DNA from: Planctomycetia bacterium
Lineage (GTDB): Bacteria; Planctomycetota; UBA1135; GCA-002686595
Assembly (NCBI GenBank): GCA_005799545.1
Contig: SYGM01000129.1
Span: 1 to 50,097 of the forward strand
Direction of reading: 5' to 3'
DNA: 50,097 nucleotides
Every line of letters begins with the position of its first letter. Position 1 is the stretch's first letter. A program made the position numbers and the translations under genes. Below, piece by piece: positions 41,350 to 48,754 of this stretch. Below the pieces are notes generated by a model, which had not been told where the DNA came from, did not search any database, and was given only the letters and a program-made list of their open reading frames with translations.

Positions 41350-42345
41350 TCAGAAGCTGACGCCCAGACCGAGGCTGATCGCGTCCTGCTCGAGGCTCGC
41401 GTCGTCCGAGTCGATGGTGTCGTACTGGGCGGTCCACTTGATGTCGTGACCCGAGATGTAGTAGTTCACGCCGAGGGTCATGATGGTGCTGTTGTCAGCG
41501 TCATCCGCGTCCTGGTAGCGGACGGCGGCTTCCCAGTTCTGGGTGAACAGGTAGCTGCCGGTGATGTCCCAGGGGGTGTTGCCGGCTTCGTCGAAGTCGA
41601 CCATTTCGCCCGCGAGCGAGAAGCCGCTCATGGTGAGGCCCGCTTCCAGACCGATCGCGGTCTCGCCGACGCCCGCGTTGGCGCCGTCGTCGCTCAGGTA
41701 GGCGAGGCCCGCCGAGAGGGCGGTGCCGTCGTTGGCGCCGTAGGCGCCTTCGGCCTTGCCGATGCCGCCGCCCATGAGGTCAGCGGAGATCTTGGCGGCG
41801 ATCTTGTGATCGTCGCCCAGACCATCGGCGCCGTTTTGAGCGGAGAGCGACCAGCCGATCGTCTCGAAGTTGCCCATGATGCCCAGACCGAGCTGGCGGT
41901 CGTTCCACAGGCCGTTGCTGCCGAGGACGGTGCGGTCCAGCAGCACCAGGCGGTTTTGGGCCACGGTCGACGAACGCAGGAAGTTGGTCTTGAACTGACC
42001 CATCTTCGCGGTCGCCATGTCGCCCAGCTTGAAGGTCGCGTAGGCGTCCTTCAGATCGGCGGTGCCGTCGGCGAGGTCAAAGCTGACCTTGTAGCCGTAG
42101 TCCGAACCCGCGTCGCCCGAGATCTCGAGACGAACCGCATCGAAAGCGAAGCCCTGCAGGTCCGCGTCGCTGTTGTCAACGAAGCGGCTGCGAACCCAGC
42201 CACCCATCTTGGGGCCGGTGGCGTTTTGCGCCGTGAGGCTGGCGTTCAGGTTGTTGATCTCCTGATCCAGGTTCGCCCACTCAGTGGCGAAGCCCGGGGT
42301 GCTGACGAGGGTCAGGACCAGGGAGCTATAGACGAGCTTGTTCAT
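41350..42345 (-). CDS. Outer-membrane porin (phosphate-selective porin O/P-like), copy 2
   Basis: A 331-residue paralogue of the neighbouring porin. The signal peptide ends TPGFA, the coiled coil EWANLDQEINNLNASL is nearly unchanged, barrel strands such as GDAGSDYGYKVSFDLADG are conserved, and the protein ends ISLGLGVSF. Highest divergence is in Gly/Asp-rich stretches that are probably surface loops (for example SDDGANAGVGETA). GGAGTG about 12 bases before the ATG may assist translation. Likely an abundant porin, given the strong terminator. Confidence 0.85.
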   Translation of the reverse strand: MNKLVYSSLVLTLVSTPGFATEWANLDQEINNLNASLTAQNATGPKMGGWVRSRFVDNSDADLQGFAFDAVRLEISGDAGSDYGYKVSFDLADGTADLKDAYATFKLGDMATAKMGQFKTNFLRSSTVAQNRLVLLDRTVLGSNGLWNDRQLGLGIMGNFETIGWSLSAQNGADGLGDDHKIAAKISADLMGGGIGKAEGAYGANDGTALSAGLAYLSDDGANAGVGETAIGLEAGLTMSGFSLAGEMVDFDEAGNTPWDITGSYLFTQNWEAAVRYQDADDADNSTIMTLGVNYYISGHDIKWTAQYDTIDSDDASLEQDAISLGLGVSF

Positions 42346-42658
42346 GCGTAGTGCACTCCAGTGTTTGTGTGTGTTGGACAGAGAAAAACGAGTCGTTTCG
42401 TGTAGGGATGGGGCCCGTGTAGTGCCGCCAATCTGCCGAGCGCTTCTGTGGCTTTCAAGGCGCAAGAAGGCAAAAGTGCAGGATCCGCGGCTGTCTCAGT
42501 TGTGGGAAAAGACAGCGCTTAGGCGCGCTTTTGACACGCAATCAAGCGCGCAAATCGCTTGCTGCCAAGCTCTCGAATGAATGCAATTTGCTAGTGGGGC
42601 GTCCGCGGAGCGTCCGCGCATGCTTGCAAGATCGTACGGGAGGCAAGGTTCTGAGGAA
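42346..42658. other. 313-base intergenic region with relatively high AT content
   Basis: No gene is visible here. On the minus strand TTGAAA, a 17-base spacer and CAGATT fall about 90-125 bases before porin 2 and could be its promoter, leaving a long leader unlike most genes in the window. GTCCGCGGAGCGTCCGCG near 42601-42618 is a short direct repeat. A plus-strand TTGACA near 42533 has no matching -10. Confidence 0.4.
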
Positions 42659-43087
42659 TTATCCCCGCTTCAGGAACGGCGCAATGCGTGCGTCGGCCTG
42701 CAGCACCTGCTCGAGGAGCGCCTGGGGGGCCTCGATCTCGAGCGCTTCCGCGGCACGCAAGCGGGCCTCGAGGTCCTCTCGGGCCGCCAGGGTGTAGCCC
42801 CAGTCATAGTCGGGCCGGCTGAGATAGCGCGGATCCGCGGAGCGCACGTGCTCGGTGCAGGCCAGGTTGAGCTCCTCGAGCACGGCCTGTTTCCAGATGC
42901 CGTCGTGCGGTGGCCGAAGTGTGCCGAGCTTGTGCTCCAGTTCCTGCGCCAAGGCCTCCTGCCCTTCCAGCAGAGCATGGCCCAGCGCCAGCAGCAGCGG
43001 ACGCGCATGCCAGCGGTCGGGGCCGCGGCCTTTCTTGATGCCTTGCTCCAGATCGTTCCAGGCCTGCTTCCAGTCGTGGTGCTTCAT
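42659..43087 (-). CDS. Unrecognised 142-residue helical protein
   Basis: I do not recognise this family. It is soluble and mostly alpha-helical, with a Trp-rich start (HHDWKQAWNDLEQGIKKG) and alternating helices (LLLALGHALLEGQEALAQEL; ALEIEAPQALLEQVL) that could be TPR-like. The motif DPRYLSRPDYDWGYTLAARE is distinctive and might help find relatives. It lies 49 bases downstream of arfB on the same strand and may share its transcript. Confidence 0.6.
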   Translation of the reverse strand: MKHHDWKQAWNDLEQGIKKGRGPDRWHARPLLLALGHALLEGQEALAQELEHKLGTLRPPHDGIWKQAVLEELNLACTEHVRSADPRYLSRPDYDWGYTLAAREDLEARLRAAEALEIEAPQALLEQVLQADARIAPFLKRG

Positions 43088-43136
43088 GCGTGCGCTCGCT
43101 GTCGCTGCGTGTGGGTCTCGCCGTGGGTGTTTCGGG

Positions 43137-43568
43137 TCAGTCGTCGTGGGTGCGGCGGCGTTGCTTCTTCTCGCCCTGAGCGCGCTTCGCCGTCAGCCGC
43201 CGTACCTTCGAGCCGCGGGTGGGCTTGGTGGGGCGGCGCGTCTTCTCGCGGCGCAGCGCGCCGGCGAGCAGTGCCGCGAGGCGTGCGCGGGCGCTCTCGA
43301 GATTCTGCTCGCGGCTGCGGTGCTCGCTGCTCTTGATGAGGATTTCGCCTTCCTGTGTCAGCCGGCTGGCGAGCTTGTCGAGCAGGCGCTGCTGCTCTTC
43401 GGGCCGGAACGCGCCTGAGCGGGCCGGAGCGAAGCGCAGCCGAACGGCGGTCTCGACCTTGTTGACGGTCTGTCCGCCCGGACCGCCGCTGCGTGTGTAT
43501 TCGATCTCGAGCTCGTGGGCGGGGATCACCCAGCGCGGCGGAACGCGCAAGCCTCCTCCCGAGCTCAT
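43137..43568 (-). CDS. arfB: Alternative ribosome-rescue peptidyl-tRNA hydrolase ArfB (YaeJ)
   Basis: ArfB releases peptides from ribosomes stalled without a stop codon. The 143-residue protein has the release-factor GGQ motif in SGGPGGQTVNKVET (about residues 27-40) but no codon-recognition domain. The Lys/Arg-rich tail (RRPTKPTRGSKVRR and onward) is the part that enters the empty mRNA channel in E. coli ArfB. The start overlaps the DUF971 gene stop by 4 bases. Confidence 0.92.
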   Translation of the reverse strand: MSSGGGLRVPPRWVIPAHELEIEYTRSGGPGGQTVNKVETAVRLRFAPARSGAFRPEEQQRLLDKLASRLTQEGEILIKSSEHRSREQNLESARARLAALLAGALRREKTRRPTKPTRGSKVRRLTAKRAQGEKKQRRRTHDD

Positions 43569-43873
43569 CCCGACTGCGCCTCACCCAGCTTGCGCAGGTA
43601 AGGGAAGGTGTAGATGCCGGTGTGGTGTCCGTCGGAGAATCGCATCGACACGGCGTAGTGGCCGACCAGCGCGAGCTCGTGCTGCGTGGTGTCCGCCGGA
43701 ACGCTCGCGGGATCGATCATGCGCTCGCCCGTGAGTTCATGGACGCACTGGGCGCAGGGACAGTAGCCGCGCAGACGGGCAGCGGAGATCGTGCTGGTGT
43801 TCCCGTCCGTCCACTCGATCACGAGCTGGGAAGGGTTGCTGCGACGGATGACCTTCGGGGTGGAGTCGGTCAT
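43565..43873 (-). CDS. DUF971 domain protein (gamma-butyrobetaine hydroxylase-like N-terminal domain)
   Basis: A 102-residue protein consisting only of a DUF971 domain. LVIEWTDGNTSTISAARLRG, CPCAQC and a C-terminal GHYAVSMRFSDGHHTGIYTF are the conserved blocks; the cysteines and histidines suggest a zinc site like that in the N-domain of gamma-butyrobetaine hydroxylase. Stand-alone DUF971 proteins have been linked to iron-sulfur cluster carriers, but the role here is unknown. The tRNA-Phe gene lies 10 bases upstream on the same strand. Confidence 0.85.
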   Translation of the reverse strand: MTDSTPKVIRRSNPSQLVIEWTDGNTSTISAARLRGYCPCAQCVHELTGERMIDPASVPADTTQHELALVGHYAVSMRFSDGHHTGIYTFPYLRKLGEAQSG

Positions 43874-43883
43874 GGGGAGAAGG

Positions 43884-43959
43884 TGGTGGCCAGGACCGGG
43901 ATTGAACCGGTGACCCCATGATTTTCAATCATGTGCTCTACCAGCTGAGCTACCTGGCC
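43884..43959 (-). tRNA. tRNA-Phe (anticodon GAA)
   Basis: On the minus strand, acceptor GGCCAGG/CCTGGCC, D-arm AGCTCAGCTGGTAGAGC, anticodon stem CATGA/TCATG with loop TTGAAAA (anticodon at 43924-43926) and T-arm ACCGGTTCAATCCCGGT form a canonical cloverleaf. The discriminator is A, and CCA is encoded (43884-43886). Confidence 0.97.
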
Positions 43960-43963
43960 ACAT

Positions 43964-43989
43964 CCGAAGTGCGCTCTGGCGCCCTTCGG
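43964..43989 (-). other. Hairpin in the tRNA-Phe leader
   Basis: CCGAAGTGCGC (43964-43974) and GCGCCCTTCGG (43979-43989) form an 11-bp stem with one mismatch and a 4-base loop, ending 4 bases before the 5' end of the tRNA. It may be a processing or folding element of the precursor. Confidence 0.45.
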
Positions 43990-44002
43990 TTGAGGGGCGG
44001 AG

Positions 44003-44032
44003 AGTATGGACTACGTCCGGCCCTCCCGTCAA
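44003..44032 (-). promoter_or_regulatory. Putative tRNA-Phe promoter
   Basis: TTGACG (44032-44027), an 18-base spacer and CATACT (44008-44003) on the minus strand lie about 44 bases before the tRNA. The region sits between ribF (ends at 44061) and the tRNA and is well placed to drive it. Confidence 0.55.
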
Positions 44033-44060
44033 CGCGCAAGCGCCCTTATCGGGAGCTGGC

Positions 44061-44999
44061 TTATCGGGAAAGGGGGGCCGGCAACTGTAGGGAGGCCCGC
44101 GCAGCAGCCACATCCCGGCCGATCTGGGCCCGCAGCTCGGCCAGGGAGCCGAAGCGCTGCTCCTCGCGCAGGCGCTGGACGAACTCCAGCTCCAGTGTGC
44201 GGCCGTAGAGGTCGCCGGAGAAATCGAGCAGGTGCGCCTCGATGCGCGGGGCGGGTGTCAGCTCGCTGCGGACGGTGGGGCGGTAGCCGATGTTGACCAC
44301 CGCCGGCTGGCGGCTCGCTTCGAGCAGGGCCCAGGCCGAATAGACGCCGGTGGGGGGCAGCAACTCGTGGTGCGGGTCGAGGTTGGCCGTGGGAAATCCC
44401 AGTTCCCGCCCCAGAGCATCGCCGTGCACGACCTCGCCCCACAAGGAATATGGACGGCCGAGCATCGCGGCGGCGGCCGCGAGGTCGCCGAGCTCGACGG
44501 CTTCGCGGATGGCGGTGCTGGAGACGGCGCGGCCGCGAGCGAGCACCTGCGGGACCACCTCGACGGGGTAGCCCAGGCTCTGGAGGTACTCCGGAGTGCC
44601 TTCGCGGTTGCGACCGAACTTCGAGTCGAAGCCCAGCACGAAGGCGCGCGCGCCGAGCCGGTCCTTCAGGATACGTTCGGCGAAGACGCCGGCGCTCATC
44701 GAGCGCAGCTGCTCGTCGAATTCGAGCACGAGGCACTGCTCGATGCCTTCGCGACGGAACAGCTCCAGACGGTGCTCCAGGCTGGTCAGCGTGCGCGGGG
44801 CGCGGCCGAGCAGGAGGCGCTTGGGGTGCTCGTGGAAGGTGACCACGCAGGAACGCGCACCGAGTTCGATCGCGCGGACGCGGTTGCGGGCAAGGATCGC
44901 ACGATGGCCCAGATGCACGCCGTCGAACACACCGACGCTGACCACGGAGCCTTGCGGACCGGGCTGCGGCAGGCTGTCAAGCGTGCGCGCGAGGATCAC
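44061..44999 (-). CDS. ribF: Bifunctional riboflavin kinase / FAD synthetase
   Basis: RibF makes FMN and then FAD from riboflavin. The 312-residue protein has an N-terminal adenylyltransferase with GVFDGVHLGHRAIL (about 24-37), FDSKFGRNREGT and SSTAIREAVELG. A C-terminal kinase domain follows (about 185-300) with GRELGFPTANL, PPTGVYSAWA and IEAHLLDFSGDLYG. Both halves look intact. The start overlaps the def stop by 4 bases. Confidence 0.95.
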   Translation of the reverse strand: MILARTLDSLPQPGPQGSVVSVGVFDGVHLGHRAILARNRVRAIELGARSCVVTFHEHPKRLLLGRAPRTLTSLEHRLELFRREGIEQCLVLEFDEQLRSMSAGVFAERILKDRLGARAFVLGFDSKFGRNREGTPEYLQSLGYPVEVVPQVLARGRAVSSTAIREAVELGDLAAAAAMLGRPYSLWGEVVHGDALGRELGFPTANLDPHHELLPPTGVYSAWALLEASRQPAVVNIGYRPTVRSELTPAPRIEAHLLDFSGDLYGRTLELEFVQRLREEQRFGSLAELRAQIGRDVAAARASLQLPAPLSR

Positions 45000-45541
45000 T
45001 GCGCGGATTCCGCCTTCTCGCTCTCGCGGCGGTGGCGCTCGACGAGGTTGTCGAGAGCCGCGCGGTTCCTGTGCTTGTCCGCCGGGGTCATGCGGTCGAC
45101 CAGCAGGATGCCCTCGAGATGGTCGTACTCGTGCTGGATGATGCGCGAGATCAGGCCGTCGTACTCGGCCTCGAAGGGCTTGCCCGAGGCGTCGAGCGCC
45201 TTGACCCGGACGCGTTCGGGCCGTCGCACCTCGACATAGATGCCCGGGAAGGACAGACAGCCCTCGTCGAAGTAGATCTGGGGTCCCGAGCGCGAGATCA
45301 GCTCCGGGTTGATCAGCACGAGGTTGTCGCGCGGATCGCCGCTGTGATTGAGGATCAGGATGCGCTTCTTGAGCCCCACCTGCGGGGCTGCGAGGCCCAC
45401 GCCGTTGCTCTTGTCCATGCGCTCGAACATGGCCCGCACGATCTCCGCCAGCTCCTCATCGAAAGCGGTGACGGGCTCGGCGGGCTTGCGCAGCACCGGC
45501 GCCGGGTAGAGGGTCATGTCGAATTCGAGGCGTTCCACCAT
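44996..45541 (-). CDS. def: Peptide deformylase
   Basis: Def removes the formyl group from nascent proteins. The 181-residue metalloenzyme has the three family motifs: GVGLAAPQVG, EGCLSFPG (Cys ligand) and HEYDHLEG (two His ligands and catalytic Glu). The start MVERLEFDM (ATG 45539-45541) is selected over upstream low-complexity codons. It is divergent from the TPR gene. Confidence 0.95.
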   Translation of the reverse strand: MVERLEFDMTLYPAPVLRKPAEPVTAFDEELAEIVRAMFERMDKSNGVGLAAPQVGLKKRILILNHSGDPRDNLVLINPELISRSGPQIYFDEGCLSFPGIYVEVRRPERVRVKALDASGKPFEAEYDGLISRIIQHEYDHLEGILLVDRMTPADKHRNRAALDNLVERHRRESEKAESAQ

Positions 45542-45672
45542 GTTGGTCCGGGGATTCGTGGCAGTCGGGTGCGTGGGGGCTGAGTCAGCCCGAAGCGGGG
45601 GGGTGTGGAAGCCCTCAAGATAGCCCCTGTTTGACGGCCGAAGCATCCCCCCTTACCCTTTTCCGCCCTCCC

Positions 45673-47004
45673 TTGGATTTTTCAAAGCAGCTTCAAAAGG
45701 CCGACGAGGCCATCCGCCGTCGCAACTACGACTTCGCCGTCGAGGTCTACCATTCGATCCTGGACATCGATCCGGATGCCGGAGAGGCGCGCGCCGGGCT
45801 GCGTCAGGCGCTCAAGAAGCGCCACGAGGCCAAGGGCGGCGGCAAGAGCCTGTTCCGTTCGCTGGTCGGCGCGGGTCCGCTGGCCGTCGCCAAGGGTCTG
45901 CGCAAGGCCGGCAAGCTCGATGCCTGCGCCAAGGCGCTGGAGAGCTATCTGGCGACCAACCCCGCCGACGAGGAAGCCAACCTGATGCTCGGAGAGGCAC
46001 TCGAGGCGCAGGGACATTTCCACTCGGCGCGCGCGGTGTACGAGTTCATCACGGAGATCGCTCCGAAGAGCCCCGAAGGCTTCAAGCGCGCCGGCGCGAT
46101 GGCCGCGCGGCTCAAGGACCCTCTCGCCGCGTTGGCGGCGTACGAGAAGGCGCTGGCGATCGATCCGCGCGATCAGGAAGCGATCAAGGCGCGCAAGGAT
46201 CTGTCGGCGGAGCGCGCGCTGGCGAGCAGCGCCGCGCCCGGAGTGCAGCACAGCCGCGAGCAGATCAAGGACAAGGCCCGCGCCGCGGAGTTGGAGCGTT
46301 CCAACCGCATCTTCCGCTCAGAGGACGAACTGCGTGCGGAACTCGAGCGACTCGAAACGCGCTATGCCGAGGCCAAGAGCCCCGAGCTGATGGCGGACAT
46401 GTCCGAGGTGCACGAGAAACTCAAGGACTACGACTCGGCGCTCGACTGGGCCGAGCGCGCCTACTCCTATAAGCGCGACAGCTACGAGCTTCTGGTGCGC
46501 GTGGGCGAACTGCGCGCCAAGGCCAAGAAGAAGGCCATTGCCGAAGCCGGCAAGCGCGGTGATGAGGCCGGTGCCTCCGCCCTGGAGCAGGAGCTGTTCG
46601 CGATCGAACTGGAGGACTCCAGGGCGCGTTCGGCGGCCCGTCCACAAGACACGAGCCTGCGCCTGGCGCTGGGCAAGCGTCTGCTGCGGGCAGGCGAATC
46701 CGACGCGGCGCTCGCCGAGCTCCAGAAGGCCGTGGCGGACGCGCGGCTGGCACGCGAAGCTCATTTCCTGCTGGCGCAGTGCTTCGAAGCGAAGCGTTTC
46801 CTCGACCTGGCGAGCAAGGAGTACCTGCGCTCGCTGGAGGGGCTCTCCCAGCTGGATGAGCGCGCCAAGGAGGCCCTGTATGCCCTTGGAGGCATCGCAG
46901 AGGCCGAAAATCGCTCCCAGCAGGCCCGCGAGCACTACACCCGCATCTTCGAATCCGATGTCGGCTACCGGGATGTGGCCGACAAGATGAACCGTCTGCG
47001 CTAG
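45673..47004 (+). CDS. TPR-repeat protein
   Basis: A 443-residue protein built of tetratricopeptide repeats (about 5-38, 85-175 and 240-440; for example YDFAVEVYHSILDIDPDAGE, PLAALAAYEKALAIDPRDQE), with a charged helical insertion near 190-230. No signal peptide or catalytic motif. TTG at 45673 gives MDFSKQLQKADEAIRRRNYD, a plausible N-terminus preceded by a TACCCT -10-like element (45654-45659). A TTG at 45631 would add 14 residues. Probably a protein-interaction scaffold. Confidence 0.8.
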   Translation: MDFSKQLQKADEAIRRRNYDFAVEVYHSILDIDPDAGEARAGLRQALKKRHEAKGGGKSLFRSLVGAGPLAVAKGLRKAGKLDACAKALESYLATNPADEEANLMLGEALEAQGHFHSARAVYEFITEIAPKSPEGFKRAGAMAARLKDPLAALAAYEKALAIDPRDQEAIKARKDLSAERALASSAAPGVQHSREQIKDKARAAELERSNRIFRSEDELRAELERLETRYAEAKSPELMADMSEVHEKLKDYDSALDWAERAYSYKRDSYELLVRVGELRAKAKKKAIAEAGKRGDEAGASALEQELFAIELEDSRARSAARPQDTSLRLALGKRLLRAGESDAALAELQKAVADARLAREAHFLLAQCFEAKRFLDLASKEYLRSLEGLSQLDERAKEALYALGGIAEAENRSQQAREHYTRIFESDVGYRDVADKMNRLR

Positions 47005-47007
47005 ACT
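47002..47007 (+). promoter_or_regulatory. -10-like element before rpsT
   Basis: TAGACT (context GCTAGACT) follows a -35-like CCGACA (46979-46984) by 17 bases and ends 17 bases before the rpsT ATG. The leader would be about 10 bases (C- and A-rich), without a Shine-Dalgarno site, which is notable for a ribosomal protein gene. Confidence 0.4.
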
Positions 47008-47024
47008 ATTCCCCCACAAAAACC

Positions 47025-47291
47025 ATGGCTCACTCCAAGCAAGCTCTCAAGCGTCACCGTCAGAACGTCAAGAACCGCGCCAAGAACCGCGCGATGGCGA
47101 CCAAGATGAAGTCCAAGATCAAGGAGGTGATCGGCACCGCCGACGCCAAGGATCTGGGCACCAGCGTGGCGGCCGCCATGAAGGCGATCGACAAGGCCGC
47201 CAAGACCGGCGGTCTGCACAAGAACGCCGCCGCGCGCTACAAGTCGCGCATGTCGCGCGCCAAGAACCGCCTCACGAAGGCCGCCAAGTAG
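47025..47291 (+). CDS. rpsT: 30S ribosomal protein S20
   Basis: An 88-residue Lys/Ala-rich protein with the S20 pattern: MAHSKQALKRHRQNVKNRAK at the start and GGLHKNAAARYKSRMSRAKN near the end. It binds the 5' domain and helix 44 of 16S rRNA. Length is normal. Confidence 0.96.
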   Translation: MAHSKQALKRHRQNVKNRAKNRAMATKMKSKIKEVIGTADAKDLGTSVAAAMKAIDKAAKTGGLHKNAAARYKSRMSRAKNRLTKAAK

Positions 47292-47313
47292 GCGAGCCTG
47301 CGCGGCTCCTGGC

Positions 47314-47658
47314 ATGGGCGGCTCTTTTGAGACGCGGGAGGGCGAGGCCGATCCGAGCCTCGCTCCGATCCGCGTTCCCATCCGGCGCGAAAACGTCTAC
47401 GAGGAGGCCTGCAACCTCGCGAGCGAACTGCCCGGCTGGAAGATCGTAAGCCGCGACGAGACGCAGGGTCTGCTCGTCTGCGAACGCTCCGCTGGCCTGC
47501 TCGGCGGACGGGCGACGATCACGATCCGCGTCGAGGGTCCTGACGGTCTGCCCTCCGCCACGGTGCACACGCGCTGCGAGTCCGCGGGCGGTCTGTTCTC
47601 GCGCGACAAGGCGATCCTGCAGGAATTCACGGTGCCTTTCTGGCGCCGCGTCTGCTGA
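47314..47658 (+). CDS. Small DUF1499-like protein
   Basis: A 114-residue protein. ENVYEEACNLASELPGWKIV, the strand LLVCERSAGLLGGRATITIR, and TVHTRCESAGGLFSRDKAIL echo the DUF1499 fold (a helix, then strands ending in an RSxSR-like motif and a helix). The match is by eye and partial. Function unknown. It follows rpsT by 22 bases and may be co-transcribed. Convergent with the SurA-like gene. Confidence 0.6.
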   Translation: MGGSFETREGEADPSLAPIRVPIRRENVYEEACNLASELPGWKIVSRDETQGLLVCERSAGLLGGRATITIRVEGPDGLPSATVHTRCESAGGLFSRDKAILQEFTVPFWRRVC

Positions 47659-47695
47659 CAACTGCGCCTTCGAAGCGGCGCACAACAGCCAGCTC

Positions 47696-48754
47696 TCAGG
47701 AACCCGGCTGTGCGGGGCTTTGCTGCTGCGGGGCCTTGGGCCAGATGAAGGACCCTGCGTATTGCTCGCCGCGCGCCTTCATCAGACGCTGCTGGTCCAG
47801 GCTTTCCTGAATGGCCTCGCGCAGGCGCACCTGCAGCCTGCGGTCGGAAAACGGCGGCAGGCTGGCGGGCGTGCGCTGCACGATGCGCACCAGGCGCCAG
47901 CGGCCCGAGCCGGATGCCGGCGAGATCGGTGACAGCCAATCACCTTCGCGGCCGGCCCTCACTGCGCGCCCGAGCGCAGGATCCACGGATTCCAGCGCCT
48001 GTTCTTCCAGCGCGGGACGCGCACCGAGCACCGTGCCTTCGGCGGCGAACTGCCGGCCGAGTTCCTCGGCGTCCTCTCCGGCCCGGATGCGTTTGAGAAT
48101 GTTCTGCGCGGCCTGGCTCACCACCGAAGCACCGCCCACGCGCGCCGGTTCGATCTCGAGGATCTGCAGCACCACGCGTGCGGGGTTTCCGCCGAGCGCC
48201 TCGGCTCCGCCGGGTGTTGAGACGGCGAGCTCGTGCTGCAGGCCGACCAGTCCCGGGCGCACCCAGCGGTCGACGGTAAGCCGGTTCTTGGCCGCCACGC
48301 CGCGGCCGGTGACGGACTCCTCCCACAGGTCGCGATAGACGCTGGTGCGCAGTTCACTGCGCAAGTCGGCGAGCGAGAGATTGCGATCGGCCATGTACTG
48401 CGCCATCGCATCGATGCCGCCGATCTGCTCGATGAAGCGCTTTTCGTAGTCGCGCACGTAGCGCTCCACGAAAGTCGGGTCGTAACCGAGCGTTTCCCCG
48501 CCCTGTTGGCCAGCGAACTGCTCGAGCAGACGCTGCTGCAGCAGTGCGTTGATGCGGCGACGGTCGTCCTCGGTCTGCGGCGGATTCTGCTGCAGGATCG
48601 TCTGCAGCTGGCGCTGGTATCCGCGCTGGGTGACGATGTCCTCGTTGACGATGAACACGACGCGATCGAGCGGGATCTCCTGCAGGCTCTTGGGGGAAAC
48701 GCCCTGAGGCACCGTCGGCGGCGGCAGCAGGGGCAGCAGCATCAGAAACTTCAT
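47696..48754 (-). CDS. SurA-like periplasmic chaperone / parvulin-related protein
   Basis: A 352-residue exported protein: a short signal segment (MKFLMLLPLLPPPTVPQG), then a SurA-type helical N-domain beginning IPLDRVVFIVNEDIVTQRGY and including INALLQQRLLEQFAGQQGGE, then a region (about 210-310) arranged like a PPIC parvulin domain (KRIRAGEDAEELGRQFAAEG; GDWLSPISPASGSG). Key parvulin residues are not obvious, so isomerase activity is doubtful. It should help outer-membrane protein folding. The start overlaps the mfd stop by 4 bases. Confidence 0.75.
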   Translation of the reverse strand: MKFLMLLPLLPPPTVPQGVSPKSLQEIPLDRVVFIVNEDIVTQRGYQRQLQTILQQNPPQTEDDRRRINALLQQRLLEQFAGQQGGETLGYDPTFVERYVRDYEKRFIEQIGGIDAMAQYMADRNLSLADLRSELRTSVYRDLWEESVTGRGVAAKNRLTVDRWVRPGLVGLQHELAVSTPGGAEALGGNPARVVLQILEIEPARVGGASVVSQAAQNILKRIRAGEDAEELGRQFAAEGTVLGARPALEEQALESVDPALGRAVRAGREGDWLSPISPASGSGRWRLVRIVQRTPASLPPFSDRRLQVRLREAIQESLDQQRLMKARGEQYAGSFIWPKAPQQQSPAQPGS

